Notes: generated by a model from the sequence alone, not told the origin. A stretch of 64,000 nucleotides of DNA from Carposina sasakii (GCA_014607495.2 CP053152.1:9114001-9178000), one strand, 5' to 3'. Shown: positions 1 through 10,719, numbered from the stretch's first letter. Numbers and translations: made by a program.

Positions 1-1984
1 CTGTTATAATTTTGAATTTTCTTCCAAATAGATAGGGTCTAAAATACTTAGTTGCCCATACGATGGCTAGGAGTTCCTTTTCGATGGTACTGTAGTTAAT
101 TTCACTAGAGTTCAGAGTTCTTGAGGCGTAAGCGATTGGCTTATCGCTTCCTATTTGTCCTTGCGAAAGTATAGCTCCTATGGCATAGTTAGAAGCATCA
201 GTTGTCAGTAAAAAGTCTTTATTAAAATCGGGGTATTGTAATATGGGGTCGTTTGTCAGAAGTGTTTTGCATTTCTCAAAGCAGTTAATGTAATTAATGT
301 CATCGTATAGTATCTTAGAACCTTTCTTTAGGCAAGCTGTCATAGGTTTGATTATGCGTGCAAAATCTGGGATGAACTTCCTATAATATCCTAGTAAACC
401 TAGGAAACGTTTTATTTCTGTAGCAGTTTTAGGTAGCGGGAATTTTTGGATGGCAGAAATCTTATCTGGGTTAGGTTTTATACCGTCTTTTCCAATAATA
501 TGGCCTAGATATGCTGTCTCTAATTTAAGGAATTTCGATTTATCCATTTGAATTTTGAAGTTAGATTCTCTTAATCTTAGAAACACTTTTTCTAGGTTAA
601 CTATGTGCTCTTGCAATGATGTACTAAATACAATGATGTCGTCTAGGTAGACAAGACATACTTTGTTTTGCAGGTCTCGTAGGACATTATCCATCACACG
701 TTGGAACGTGGACGGAGAGTTCTTAAGTCCCATGGGCATACGCAGAAACTCGAAATGCCCATGCTCAACATTGAACGCTGTTTTTGAAATATCCTTTGGG
801 TTCATTTCGACCTGATAGAAACCACTTGCAAGATCCAATGTGGTGAAATATTGACAATTGCCTAGTTTGTCTAGTACGTCAGTTATGTTAGGAATAGGGT
901 ATTTATCATCTATGGTCTTTTCATTAAGTTTCCGGAAATCTATAACTAGACGCCATTTTGATTTTCCTGATGCGTCAACTTTTTTTGGTACAACCCAAAT
1001 AGGAGAGCTCCACGCAGACTGTGAAGGTCTTATTATATTCTGTTCTAACATTTTAGTAATTTGGTCCTGAACTTCTTGTCTATGAACAAATGGATAACGG
1101 TAGCTTTTTGTGTAAACTGGTACCTCATCGGTTGTTCGGATGTTATGCTTAATCTGATTTGTAAAAGTTAAAGGTTCGCCTTCAATATAGAAAACGTCAG
1201 CATATTGAGCACAAAGTAGTTCTAAGTTAGATCGTTCTTCATGATTCAAATGTTCAGTACGTAAACGTGATAAAACTTCCTTTACGCGATCAAACGGTTC
1301 CTCAGTGCGTGTACATGTAGCATTATACATCTCCGCACTTACAGGTCGGTCCATAGAGAACACTACGTCATACCGTGACGGATTAGTGACTTCTATGATT
1401 CCTCGACAATTTTGAACCTTGGTTAGGCAGTCACCTATGAAACAATTACTAATATATTGTTCGGAAATTAACACATCGCCATTATGAAAATTAATTGGAA
1501 CGCGAACTAATTTTGATGAATTTGCTGGTATTACTTCCTCGTAAAGATTACAATTACGAGAGTCGTACATTAACATAGGAACGTTAGAGCTTCGCGTTAT
1601 TAATACTTTATTCTTAAGATCAATACTAGATTCTAATTTTTCTAATAAATCGTAACCAATTAAACCGTCAAAATAGTCATGAAATTTATAAATGAATAAC
1701 GTAATATCGCTATTCTCGTTAAACTCTTGAAAGCAAGGTATGGTGATTGAATAATTGTTTCTAGTTGTTGCGTGAATATTTGTAACCTCAAAAGGGTCAT
1801 AGTTACATGGTATATGAGAAAAATACTTATCTACTACCTCAGGACTAATAAAAGATTGGTTAGCACCAGTGTCTATTAGTAGTTTAAGGGGTGGATTTAT
1901 AATCTGGATAAAAGGTAATTGCCGTTGGGTATGGATATTAATTTCTATTTTGGTTTTTCTAATTTCTTGTCTTTCTGAAAATCC
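1..1984 (-). CDS. pol: Ty3/gypsy retrotransposon pol (protease, RT, start of RNase H), continues past the left edge
   Basis: This is the polyprotein that processes, reverse-transcribes and inserts an LTR retrotransposon. Reading minus from 1984 I checked every codon to position 1 and found no stop, so about 660 codons are open. The aspartic protease motif DTGA lies at 1862-1873, the reverse transcriptase box YLDD at about 638-649, and the RNase H start TDAS at about 191-202, all in one frame. The frame is -1 relative to gag and overlaps its end by about 40 nt, so a -1 frameshift is the likely expression route, although I see no canonical slippery heptamer. Integrase, any env and the 3' LTR would lie beyond the window. 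The lack of stops suggests a young insertion. The family call rests on domain order plus the primer site. Confidence 0.93.
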
Positions 1985-3252
1985 TCATTTTCAGCAAAAG
2001 ACTCATTACTTTCAGTTTCTTCTACAGTAGCTGGGGTGTATTCAGGGTAAGGTAAGTCTGGTTCGTATAAGTTGTTATAGTCGTAATAGTCTTGTGGTAT
2101 AAAGTCTGTAGTATAGTATTCAAAGTAGGGTTCATTGTAATATTGCGGTTGCGGTTCGTAAATTTCATTGAAGTTTACCTGCCTAGTTTTGAAATAATTT
2201 GAAGGTGGTGGGTTCCCGAACTTAGTCCAGTCATGGGGTGTACTTTGTGGTTGAAAAGGCTTAGCCACATAGTGACTAACGCCACTCATAGGTTGAGGTC
2301 TAGAATTTCCAGGAGATTGAAATGTAGGTTTTCTTTGGGGTATATTAAAAACGTTACTCTGTGGTCTATAATTAGGTGGTGGTGCACTAAATACTTGTTG
2401 GGTCCTTGTAGGGCCTTGGTTAAATGGTTGGGGTCTCCAATTAGAAATTTGCCTTTGTGGCTGCTGTACGTATACTGGTCTCTGTTGAATACCTGTATTA
2501 AATGGTTTTATGGGCGGAAAATTAAAAGCACGTGGTGGTGAAATATTTGTTGGAAGGCTGTGAGAAAAAGAAGACGTCGGCTGTAACTTTCTTTCAGGAA
2601 CATGTTCATTACGCTGCTGTAAATACAGGGTATTCATCTCGTCATGCACATACTCTAATGCTTTTTCAATAGTTTCAGGTCGCATGCACCTTATACGAGA
2701 ACCTAAGGGGTCACGTAACCCTCTTAAGTATGATTGAAGTGTTAACTTCTTATACAAAGAGCGTTTTGCCTCAATGGTACTCGATACTGTTTCATGCAAA
2801 CTAATATAAGTCATAATTATACTAAAAAGATTTTGACATTGTTCAAAGAACTCTTGTGGAGTTTTTGAACCTTGGGTCAGGAGAGACAAATCGTTGTATA
2901 GAGAGGTCTCATCTCGCTGATCCGCGAAATTATTAATAAGAGCACTACGTATCCCGTCCCATGTCTCTGGTATCGCATTAGAATTAATGGTGCGAGCTGC
3001 AGGCCCGGTAACTTTATTAAGTATACCGTTTAACAGAGCGAGGTTACTTAATTCATAACCTAGCTCACATTTCATATACTGTTTAACTAATTGATCACAT
3101 AAATTTATGAATCGAGTTAGCACATTTGAATTTCCGTCAAACTCGGGGACTAGCCGGAGGGCTTTGAAAATTTGGTCCACGAGCGCGTCAGACATAATGC
3201 TAGATTCTAAATCTAGTTTCTCAATATCCGTAGTATCTAAGTTTCTATTCAA
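1945..3252 (-). CDS. gag: Ty3/gypsy retrotransposon gag
   Basis: This is an uninterrupted 435-residue ORF directly upstream of pol, in the position of a capsid/nucleocapsid precursor. The first 240 residues are a mixed helical region. Residues 240-410 are strongly Pro/Gln/Tyr/Asn-rich with repeated PQ patches. I see no CCHC zinc knuckle, which fits insect gypsy/17.6-type Gag proteins rather than retroviral ones. It ends at TAG (1945-1947) inside the pol overlap. The ATG at 3250-3252 lies about 220 nt after the primer-binding site, a normal leader length. The identity comes mainly from position next to pol, since Gag proteins diverge quickly. Confidence 0.85.
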   Translation of the reverse strand: MNRNLDTTDIEKLDLESSIMSDALVDQIFKALRLVPEFDGNSNVLTRFINLCDQLVKQYMKCELGYELSNLALLNGILNKVTGPAARTINSNAIPETWDGIRSALINNFADQRDETSLYNDLSLLTQGSKTPQEFFEQCQNLFSIIMTYISLHETVSSTIEAKRSLYKKLTLQSYLRGLRDPLGSRIRCMRPETIEKALEYVHDEMNTLYLQQRNEHVPERKLQPTSSFSHSLPTNISPPRAFNFPPIKPFNTGIQQRPVYVQQPQRQISNWRPQPFNQGPTRTQQVFSAPPPNYRPQSNVFNIPQRKPTFQSPGNSRPQPMSGVSHYVAKPFQPQSTPHDWTKFGNPPPSNYFKTRQVNFNEIYEPQPQYYNEPYFEYYTTDFIPQDYYDYNNLYEPDLPYPEYTPATVEETESNESFAENEDFQKDKKLEKPK

Positions 3253-3474
3253 ATCAAATCTATTAACTAACCTAGGGGTCCGCGATTGCCTTGGATGGAA
3301 AATCTTGGATAATTAAATGAGACAATTAATTTAAGGGAGAGCAACTCTAGATAAATCAAAGTACTCACATAAGCATTCTGTATTTCTCTGGCGTATCAAT
3401 GTCCGGATACTCCTCTGACTTCAGCACTCGTAGGTTCTGGATAGCTCCTAGTCTCACTGACTCTATTTTTAGCT

Positions 3475-3492
3475 ATCCTACCGACTGCGCCA
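3475..3492 (-). promoter_or_regulatory. Primer-binding site of the gypsy element (tRNA-Ser type)
   Basis: The minus strand reads TGGCGCAGTCGGTAGGAT, an 18-nt complement of a serine tRNA 3' end including CCA, as used by 17.6/297-type gypsy elements of insects. It marks the inner edge of the 5' LTR and fixes the element as minus-strand. Confidence 0.85.
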
Positions 3493-3830
3493 ATTACGTA
3501 GGCTGGAGCCGGAGGATCCAAAAAAATGCAAAATCTATTTTAACTTAGATATATTTAATTGATATAAAAAGTTACAATATTATATTAACATAAAGAGGTG
3601 ACAATTGATCGATGTAAGATACAAGAGTGACGAGATCCCACGATGAGTAATCCTGTATCGAAAACAATGGAGATTCTCGTAAAGCTGACTCGGCGATTCA
3701 CGGCGACCGTTCCACCGAATAAATTCGGCAATACTTTGGTTCTCGCCGGCTGGCGATTCCATGGTAATGTAAGTATGTAACAATTTAGTGACGCACGAGT
3801 AATAGAATCGCAGAACAAACAGGTAAGTAT
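3493..3830 (-). repeat. 5' LTR of the gypsy element (outer edge uncertain)
   Basis: The sequence immediately outside the primer site must be the 5' LTR. The inner edge is clear at 3493/3494. I could not find a matching outer terminus or a target duplication, and the partner LTR lies outside the window, so 3830 is only an approximate limit. The element sits in the 5' flank of the hAT transposon, and the hAT left end was not found on this side. Confidence 0.5.
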
Positions 3831-4167
3831 TGTTATTATTTATTTAAATAGTTCAAGTGTTTGTTTTGTTTTGTAAGTACCTTTGTATTACCAAAATAAT
3901 ATTTTTGTTTAAAATGAATAGGTATGTTAAAGAAATAAAACTTTTGTTTTTAATCAAATAAGAGAATTGTTAGTGCATAAATATTTACCGATTTCATTAA
4001 TTGCATTTGTATTGCAGATGTTGTAATAATCCCACAAAAGCCTAAAGTTCTAAACTAAACACATAATATTAAGACGTTGTTTTATGGCAATTTATCTACT
4101 ACAAATAACACAAAACGTATCCAACCAATCCTACCAAACGTAGTATACAAAAGGACACAGCTATTTT

Positions 4168-4238
4168 TTCATCATCATCATCAGCCTAACCTAACCACAT
4201 CAACCCCCTGCTGGGCATAGGCCTCCCCACTGTTGCGT
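4168..4238 (-). mobile_element. SINE-like repeat (family I) 3' fragment with target duplication
   Basis: This 71-bp insert carries the (ATC)n tail and the GGCCTATGCCCAGCAG-type core of family I. It is flanked by an exact 10-bp duplication, CAGCTATTTT, at 4158-4167 and 4239-4248. It is inserted upstream of the hAT transposase ORF. Confidence 0.8.
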
Positions 4239-4319
4239 CAGCTATTTTGTAGGTACTAAACTAAAATACTTACTAATTCTTGAACTGTTTGTTATAGATT
4301 TTACAACTAATGAACCAAA

Positions 4320-6254
4320 ATGGAAACTTCCAAAGTTTGGAAATATTTCAAGAAAAATAAGGACGCCTCAAATGCGCAATGTCTAAAATGTCCTAAAACC
4401 ATAGCCTGTAAAGGATCAAACATAAGCGGACTAGTGAGGCATTTAGCTCATGTACACAAAATTGATGTAAGATCCACCGAGGTTCAAATGGACACAGAAG
4501 AAGCATCTACCAGTTCGTCTAGTTCCGGGGTGACGGCACCAAAAAAATTAAGAAGTGATTTTGAAACTATGCACGTACAGCAAACACTGAAATTTGACGT
4601 TCAACCCAGAAAATCGTTAGGTGAAATTTTAGCTAAACTTTCAGCCCAAGATGGTTTTACTATAAGAGGCATTACTAAAAGTGAATTTATCCGTGAATCA
4701 CTTGCTGCCAAGGGGTATAAACTTCCAAAGACCCAAACCGAAGTTATGAACCTAATATTGAAGTTTTATGATGAAAAGGAGAAAGAGATGATAAAAGAGC
4801 TTTCTCAGCTTTGCACATCAGGAAACCGGCTAAGTGTGACAATTGACGAGTGGACGAGCATACGAAACAGACGATATTTTAGCGTCTGTGTTCATACAGC
4901 AGAGGCAAAAGTTTACAATTTGGGGCTAGTTTACATACCCGGAAAATGCGGTGCCGCAGAGGTTAGAGAAATAGTAGAGGAGCGTTTGAAATACTTTGGG
5001 GTAAACTTCGAGCATTATGTCTTGGCCGTAACAAGCGACGGGCCAAATGTTATGAAAAAAATTGGCAGAGAGAGCCCCTGTGAGATGGTCCTCTGTGTAA
5101 ACCATGCCATCCATTTGGCTATTCTTGATACCTTTTGCAAAAAAAAAACAGTAACTACAGTTGCTAGAAGAAACACACCTGTTAGCGACGATGAACACAG
5201 CAGCTCTGATGAAGCCAGCACTGATAACGATGACGAAGAATCTGATGATGAATCTATATTGCAGCCTATTGACGACATAAACAAAGTGCTAAATGAGACC
5301 CGTTCGATCATAAGATTTTTCAGAAAGAGTCCCCTTAGAAATATCACACTACAAAAACATGTGAAGACTGAATTCGGGGCCGAACTAGTCTTATTACAGG
5401 ATGTCAGAACTAGGTAGATTTCAATGCTAACAATGATTGAGCGTTTCTTGAAGTTAAAAAATTCCATTAAAAAAGCCTTGATTGATTTAGATAGCTCATT
5501 TAAATGGAAGGAGGAAAATATTCCTATACTACAAAAATTGCGGTTGATATTGACGCCAACTAAACTTGCAGTTGAAGCATTGAGCAAACAAGATGCCAAT
5601 TTACTAACTGCAGAGGCTATAACAGATGTGTTGCTAAAACAATTAGAAAGTATCGACGACCCTTTGGCTCTTCAGTTAGTAGAATCTCTTAAAATGAAAA
5701 TATCAGATCGTCGGAATACACCTCTAATATCGCTGCTACGCTACCTAAACAGCCCCGATAATTTTATTCTCAAAAAGAGTGCTTATTTTACCGATAATAG
5801 CAAGACATTTTTAATTGGATACGCTGAAGACTTATTCAATCGTCTATACCCTACTGTTCCCACTACTACAGAACCTTCGACAGGAAATAATTCAGAAGTT
5901 GTCGAAGCAGGCGTAAGCGAATCAGAAACTGAACAAGACAGCTTTGCAGCTCAATTAGAGAGAGCAATAAAAGGTGTTTCGAGAAATGGTGAATCAACTA
6001 ATGCTGTGGTGCTTTCCAAATCAATTATTAAAAAAGAGTTTTTGCTATTTGAAAAAACAGGCAAGAGGACCCCTAATCTGGAAACACTATACAAAGCATT
6101 AATTTCAGTCAAGCCGACTTCAACAGAAAATGAAAGGGTATTTTCCATATCGGGAAATGTGGTCAGTAAGATTAGGAGCCGGCTGTCTGATAAATCTATT
6201 AATGCTTTGGTTTATCTTAAGGCATATTTCATAATAATTAATAAGCAGGCTTAA
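4320..6254 (+). pseudogene. hAT-superfamily transposase with one in-frame stop
   Basis: This is a DNA transposase of the hAT class, which cuts and pastes its element with 8-bp target duplications. Two ORFs (4320-5417 and 5424-6254) are in the same frame and separated only by TAG at 5415-5417. The family normally has Trp here, in the RTRW region, so a single TGG-to-TAG change explains the break. Residues 1-50 form a BED zinc finger (WKYF, CxxC, then HxxxxH). A catalytic-core Asp follows in TIDEWTS and another in TSDGPN. An acidic Ser/Asp/Glu-rich insert lies near residues 285-320. The C-terminal dimerisation domain is visible near 575-640 (NERVFSISG, RSRLS). Total length, about 644 codons, is normal for the family. 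It is probably inactive unless the stop is read through. Confidence 0.93.
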
Positions 6255-6348
6255 AGACAGTTATATTTTTCGTATTAATAGTAGATAGATATCTCTTATT
6301 TAATTACATTAAAACTGCCAAAAATTGTGATACCATACAACCCACATA

Positions 6349-6640
6349 GTGAGATTAGTGAGTGATCTTTAGTTATGATGAGAAAAATTATGATTGTTTT
6401 TAGTTAAGATGTTTGTTTTAAGCTGATTGTTAACAGAGATTTTGTTTTTTATTAAAGATTAGTGAGATTAGTTATAATAAGAAGAAGTATGATTGTTTTT
6501 AGTTAAGATGTTTGTTTTAAGCTGATTGTTAACAGAGATTTTGTTTTTTATTACAGATTAGTGAGATGAGATTAGTTATGATAAGGAGAAGAAGTATGAT
6601 TGTTTTTAGTTAGCAATTTTGTTTTGAGCTGATTTTTTAT
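6349..6640 (+). repeat. About 97-bp minisatellite, 3 copies, in the hAT 3' region
   Basis: Three imperfect copies of a unit running from GAGATTAGTTATGATGAG to a T-rich end lie just after the hAT stop codon. They belong to the transposon's 3' non-coding part. Confidence 0.8.
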
Positions 6641-6754
6641 TGAGAACTTGTTTTTTTTTTTGTTAAAAATTGTTGATTTTTTTCATGTAAAATAAACACA
6701 GTTAAATTAAAGACTCTTTTTATTAATTAAACAAAAATTTAGACGTATTTTATT

Positions 6755-6845
6755 TTTTCTCGACAACCCGAGAAGACCCGAGAAATCAGGCTCGAGAAGT
6801 CTCGACACCCGAGAACTAAAAAACCTCGAGAAATCGGAAACCCTA
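6755..6845 (+). repeat. hAT subterminal CGAGAA repeats and probable 3' terminal repeat
   Basis: Several CCGAGAA / CTCGAGAAAT copies in both orientations cluster here. They end in GGAAACCCTAA, which reads TTAGGGTTTCCGATTTCTCG on the other strand and resembles a hAT terminus. Such subterminal motifs usually bind the transposase. I did not find the 5' partner. Confidence 0.55.
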
Positions 6846-6846
6846 A

Positions 6847-6884
6847 GTGGACTGCAATAGGCTGATGATGATGATGATGATGAA
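6847..6884 (+). repeat. Family I SINE tail fragment with (GAT)n
   Basis: The fragment reads GTGGACTGCAATAGGCTGATG followed by GATGAT repeats, the standard 3' end of family I. Confidence 0.7.
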
Positions 6885-7495
6885 CAATAGATACAAGTAA
6901 AAAGTAGGTATTTTATTAATGTACGTAAGTACTGTACTCAAAAATATTTATTCTATATTGTACACTTGAAAAACTTAACTGCAGAAAACAGCCTATGTGT
7001 TAATCCAGGGTGTTAGCTAAGTCCATACAAAATTTTATCAAAATCGCTCCATCCGTTTGTAGACGTGAAGAAGTAAGAAACATACACACTCAAAAATTTT
7101 CGCCTTTAAAATAGTGTAATAAGTAGTCGCCGGCACTGATTGTGTAAAAAATGTACAAAGAAAATATTATAGCGCGAGCGTAGCGAGCGCAATGTTTTTA
7201 GGGTTTTTTTTGTACACTGTTGCCATTTATTTCTGGAAAATGCATGCTCTATCGAGAATTTGTGACGATCGCTAATGCATCATGGTAATGCTGATGCAGG
7301 TGAAGCGAACGATAATTATTAGCCATTTTTTACTATTAAAGCTTCAATTATTTCTTTGTAAAAAATATCACTTTTACTATTATATTTTATTATTCTCACA
7401 CAAGAATTTTGTGTTAGGCCAGAGGCCCCGTATTATTGTGAGGTAGGTACGGCTGATGCGGCGCAGCCACGTCCCTAATACATAGAGCAGGATGC
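6885..7495. other. AT-rich sequence with no recognised gene
   Basis: I see no exon, LTR or inverted repeat here. It probably belongs to SOAT intron 7. Confidence 0.4.
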
Positions 7496-7659
7496 GCGGA
7501 GTGTGGGGGTGGTGAAAAGGGCAGCGCTTCCGGTCCCACCGGGCCACTAGTCGTTGTTTGGCCCATGTATATATTCCAATCATTGTAAGAAACTTCGATA
7601 TCGCGTTCTAGGATTTTGCATTAGATCGTGGTTCTCTCCTTTACCGATAGATGGCTCCG

Positions 7660-8088
7660 CTACATTACTCCCCTTCCAAACCGGTGGTCAATTGTCTTCG
7701 GCAGCACCCAGCGTGTATTTTCAGAAGTATGCATTCGGGTCAGTGAGTCGACCGGAAAGTGTTGTGACGAGCGTGCAGGCGAGATGCGTTCTGGTCGGTG
7801 AGTCGACTGGGAACGTGTTGCGGCGATGCGTTGTGGTCTTTGGGGCGACTGGGAACGTGATGCGGCTGATGTGTTCTGGTCTGCGCGTGGAATGGGAACA
7901 TGTTGTTCCGTAGTGCCGATACGTGCGTGCGTTGCTAACAGGTCCAGGAAGCTGTCATGGCGGCTTCTTATGAATCTGCTGGCTACTGGCGTGCTGCTGC
8001 TGCTGTCGTGGAGAGGTGATGCTGTTGTGTGATACCTTTGCTGCGGAGTGCTGCGATGATGGAAGTTCCTGAAGACTGAAGGTTGCAT
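7660..8088 (-). CDS. Unrecognised 142-residue ORF filling the miniature LTR element
   Basis: The ORF starts 15 nt after the primer-binding site and runs across the whole interior to the 3' LTR. It is rich in Arg, Ser, Gln, His and Thr and has no recognisable domain. Its middle is made of degenerate repeats of about 42 bp (7741-7912). It could be a fast-evolving Gag remnant, or an ORF kept open by chance in a GC-rich repeat. Confidence 0.25.
   Translation of the reverse strand: MQPSVFRNFHHRSTPQQRYHTTASPLHDSSSSTPVASRFIRSRHDSFLDLLATHARIGTTEQHVPIPRADQNTSAASRSQSPQRPQRIAATRSQSTHRPERISPARSSQHFPVDSLTRMHTSENTRWVLPKTIDHRFGRGVM
7741..7912. repeat. About 42-bp degenerate tandem repeats inside the miniature LTR element
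   Basis: Four degenerate units share GCG(T/A)TCTGGTC and GACTGGGAACGTG. They lie between the two LTRs. Confidence 0.6.
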
Positions 8089-8805
8089 ATGTCCAGTTCA
8101 CAGGGGTCACCAATGTGGGGTTGGTGAAAAGGGAAGCATTTCCGGCCCCACCGGGCCACTAGTCGTTGTTTGGCCCATGTATATACCAAACATTGTAAGA
8201 AACTTCGATATCGCGTTCTAGGATTTTGCATTCGATTGTAGTTCTCTCCTGCATCCGCTACACGGAGCAGGGCGGCTACATTTGGTCCACCAAATTTTTT
8301 TACTATAAAATGGCGTAATTGCAAAATATATCCTTCTATCAAGTTAATCAGATTTCCCCTGACATAAAGTGTCCGGGTTTTATGGATGGCAGCCTTCTGC
8401 GGGCGTCACATCTAAGTTTATCCTACTAAAGTGAGCGAACAACTTCGAGAAAAACAAGAGACGAACTCAGGTTCCATTTCATGGCGTATGCGTTTGTATC
8501 GTATTATACGAAATGATCAAGGATACAATACACTGTCTGATTATACATATTTTGTATTCAATTATACGATCTGGCAGCCCTGAGCTAGACGTTACGTAGT
8601 CGACGCAAGTGTGGCGCGGTAAAATTCTAATTTTCGATGTGCTCGTTCCCAAACGTTTGCCATCATACAAAGTTATTATACTACATATATTAAATTAATT
8701 AAATATTAAAGATATGTAATTACATAAAATCTGTATGGTGACAAAATATACCTATAAATAAAATCATTATGTTCAATTAGTCGTCCACCTAAGTCCTGGA
8801 ACCAG

Positions 8806-8843
8806 CTCAGGGGGGGGTCATGACCCCCATGACCCCCCCCCTG
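8806..8843. repeat. G/C-run hairpin
   Basis: An inverted repeat of the form CAGGGGGGGGTCATG ... CATGACCCCCCCCTG. It could fold as a hairpin. It lies in a short region that resembles degenerate repeat DNA. Confidence 0.6.
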
Positions 8844-8849
8844 GATCCG

Positions 8850-9544
8850 CCGTTGGACGAGACGTAAAGTTAACTGCGCTATCTACCATTTTGCACCAAA
8901 AATTTAATTAATTTTAGGTTATTTTAATGAGAATAGAATAATTAAGAAGAAGGCCTATCTATCTTAATTTTACGAGACTTCTATTTCCACACAGGCGTCG
9001 AACGCCGGACGATTAATCACGGAGTAAAAGGAGAGTCATTGTTTTCAATTATAACTGCACTGGGCTGACTCACTTGATTATCTTGTTAATTTATAATTGA
9101 CGTTTAGTAACGGAAATGAGGTTACCTCATTTGTGCCTGACGAGGCGAGGGTAAAGTGTGCTCATTTTACGTTTTGCACTTTAGTTACGTTTATTTACTT
9201 ATACATCATTTTGTTCCTCTTCCCAGGATTATTCTATCATTAATTTTTGAGACCTTGAGTAAAGCTCGATGGTACCTACCTGGTTATTTATTTGAAGTCC
9301 CGTCCAGTCCATGGCTCCGTGGATTACCTATACCGTTCTATAGAGAACTGAACAAATCACCTAACAGTTAGGTACCTACAGTATTTGGGACTTCATAATC
9401 TTTCTGCCCTTAATATTTATGGGGTCGGTGCAAAATGTTTTTTTATAACTCATATGGCCAAGGATTTAGCGTTTGTTTTACGGCCCGCTGCCTGCCTGAC
9501 GGTAAGCCTCCTCAAGTTACAACTTACAATGCCTAGGCACTTAC
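8850..9544. other. SOAT intron 7 sequence, no exon seen
   Basis: I read the minus strand for a His-Glu-Tyr exon that would continue SOAT and found none. The stretch is AT-rich with no clear repeat. Confidence 0.5.
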
Positions 9545-9682
9545 AAAAAATACAATAAACGTGGACACAGCCCGGCTCGTCCACGGAGCTAGAGGCTTGT
9601 AGATATGTGCGCGCAGCCACGCGTACACTACCCAGTTCCACGCGCGGTAGTATCGGGAGAACTGGGAGCTGGTCCACCAGTC
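9545..9682 (-). CDS. SOAT: SOAT exon 7
   Basis: The exon has 46 codons, phase 0 at both ends, acceptor TTGTTGCAG and donor GTAAGT. It carries DWWTSSQFSRYYRAWNWVV, the second half of the FYXDWWN motif and the conserved YYRxWN block of sterol acyltransferases, then a membrane segment ending FIVFF. The Asn that normally ends FYXDWWN is Thr. The next exon, expected to hold HEY, was not found to the left. Confidence 0.93.
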
Positions 9683-9771
9683 CTGCAACAAAATGAAGCC
9701 AAGTCCGTGAAGCCAAGGTCAGAATGCTGATTCTTCGCCCAAAACATAAGGGTACCTAGATAATGTGTCTA

Positions 9772-9932
9772 ACAATTTTACGAACGACAGCGAGAATCGC
9801 AAAGTTATCATCAGATTTTGATTGATAGCGGTTATTCGTCTTCATCTCATCATGATAATTGATCATCATTTAACGAAAAGACAAAATGAAGGTTTCCTAT
9901 TGTTAAAATTGCTGTCGCTCGTTAAATTCTTA
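9772..9932. mobile_element. Short inverted-repeat element, family M
   Basis: Ends AATTTTACGAACGACAGCG and CTGTCGCTCGTTAAATT are inverted to each other about 160 bp apart. A second copy is at 62558-62674. It lies in SOAT intron 6. Confidence 0.6.
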
Positions 9933-10283
9933 TATTGTCTAAATCACCCTGGTCATTGTAGTTTTGAAGATTTCCCCGGTGGCGGTCATAAGCCGGGTCC
10001 CTACGGAAACTGTACTGTAATAAAATACATATCTACTAAGTAGCTATATGAAGTTTTTAGAGTACCTAAGCTCATGAATTTTATTACTTAAACAGTTTAT
10101 TCTCTCTAATCCGGACGGGGTAGAGGGTTTAGGGCACTCACGAGCTCAAGTCGAGTTAATTAATCATTTATTAAATGAAACCCTACTTATATGTATACAT
10201 ACCTTTATACATAATTAAGTAGATAATATAATTGAAATTAGCGTGTATTCAATTCAGATTTAACAAAAACCTTTTAGTATTAC

Positions 10284-10341
10284 GTAATAAGTTACCTATC
10301 TATTACACCTAAGTAGGTGTAATAGATAGGTAACTTATTAC
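10284..10341. repeat. Perfect 27-bp palindrome arms around AAGT
   Basis: The left arm 10284-10310 and right arm 10315-10341 are exact reverse complements with a 4-nt loop. It lies in SOAT intron 6. Confidence 0.95.
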
Positions 10342-10345
10342 AGGC

Positions 10346-10417
10346 GTTGTAAATGGTTATTATATTAATTGTTAGGTTATAGGTAACCTATAATGTAATA
10401 TAATAACTATTTACAAC
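10346..10417. repeat. Second long hairpin next to the first
   Basis: 22-nt arms (10346-10367 and 10396-10417) pair with one mismatch, and an inner GGTTATAGGTAACCTATAA palindrome fills the loop. It starts 4 bp after the first palindrome. Confidence 0.9.
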
Positions 10418-10719
10418 GTAGTCATCATAATTAAATCCAAAACTAGTGTGATTTCTCAAATCTCATTTGAAACTGTCTATTTCAATTTCCCATTTAAATC
10501 GAGCGGTCTGTCGGTCAGTTCAATATCCAAATTGGATTGTGGTCGAGCAATTTAGGAACTAGCGCACACAAGCTTTGATAAACGTATATTAATGCCGCGA
10601 ACATTAATACAGCTGAGTTTATAACGGATGCATAAGCGATATCTCCAAGGACATATCTTGTCCGATGGGTCGTTTTATTTTATTCAAAAATGCTTTTATG
10701 TAAAAAATAAACTGTGCTT

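Larger units (their letters stand above)
7502..8262 (-). mobile_element. Complete miniature LTR retrotransposon (TRIM-like), CsRn1/gypsy-type signals
   Basis: Two direct repeats (7502-7664 and 8114-8262) start TGTAGCGG and end CCCACA on the minus strand and bound a 449-bp interior. Next to the 5' LTR is TGGTGACCCC (8103-8112), the 3' complement of tRNA-Trp, a primer site typical of CsRn1-clade gypsy elements. Next to the 3' LTR is a purine run, GGAAGGGGAG, fitting a polypurine tract. An exact 5-bp target duplication, CGGAG, flanks the whole (7497-7501 and 8263-8267). There is no gag or pol, so it must have been moved by proteins of another element. Confidence 0.88.

Noticed and set aside
858..3316. 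Plus-strand ORFs at 858-1070, 2233-2541 and 3107-3316
   Set aside because: They lie opposite the gypsy gag and pol and have no features of their own.
4926..6148. Minus-strand ORFs within the hAT element, including one of 194 codons at 5015-5599
   Set aside because: They are antisense to a clear transposase frame, and their length comes from the transposase's codon use.
9450..9716. 88-codon minus ORF beginning at 9716 as a separate gene
   Set aside because: It is out of frame with SOAT exon 7, whose frame is supported by splice sites and family residues.
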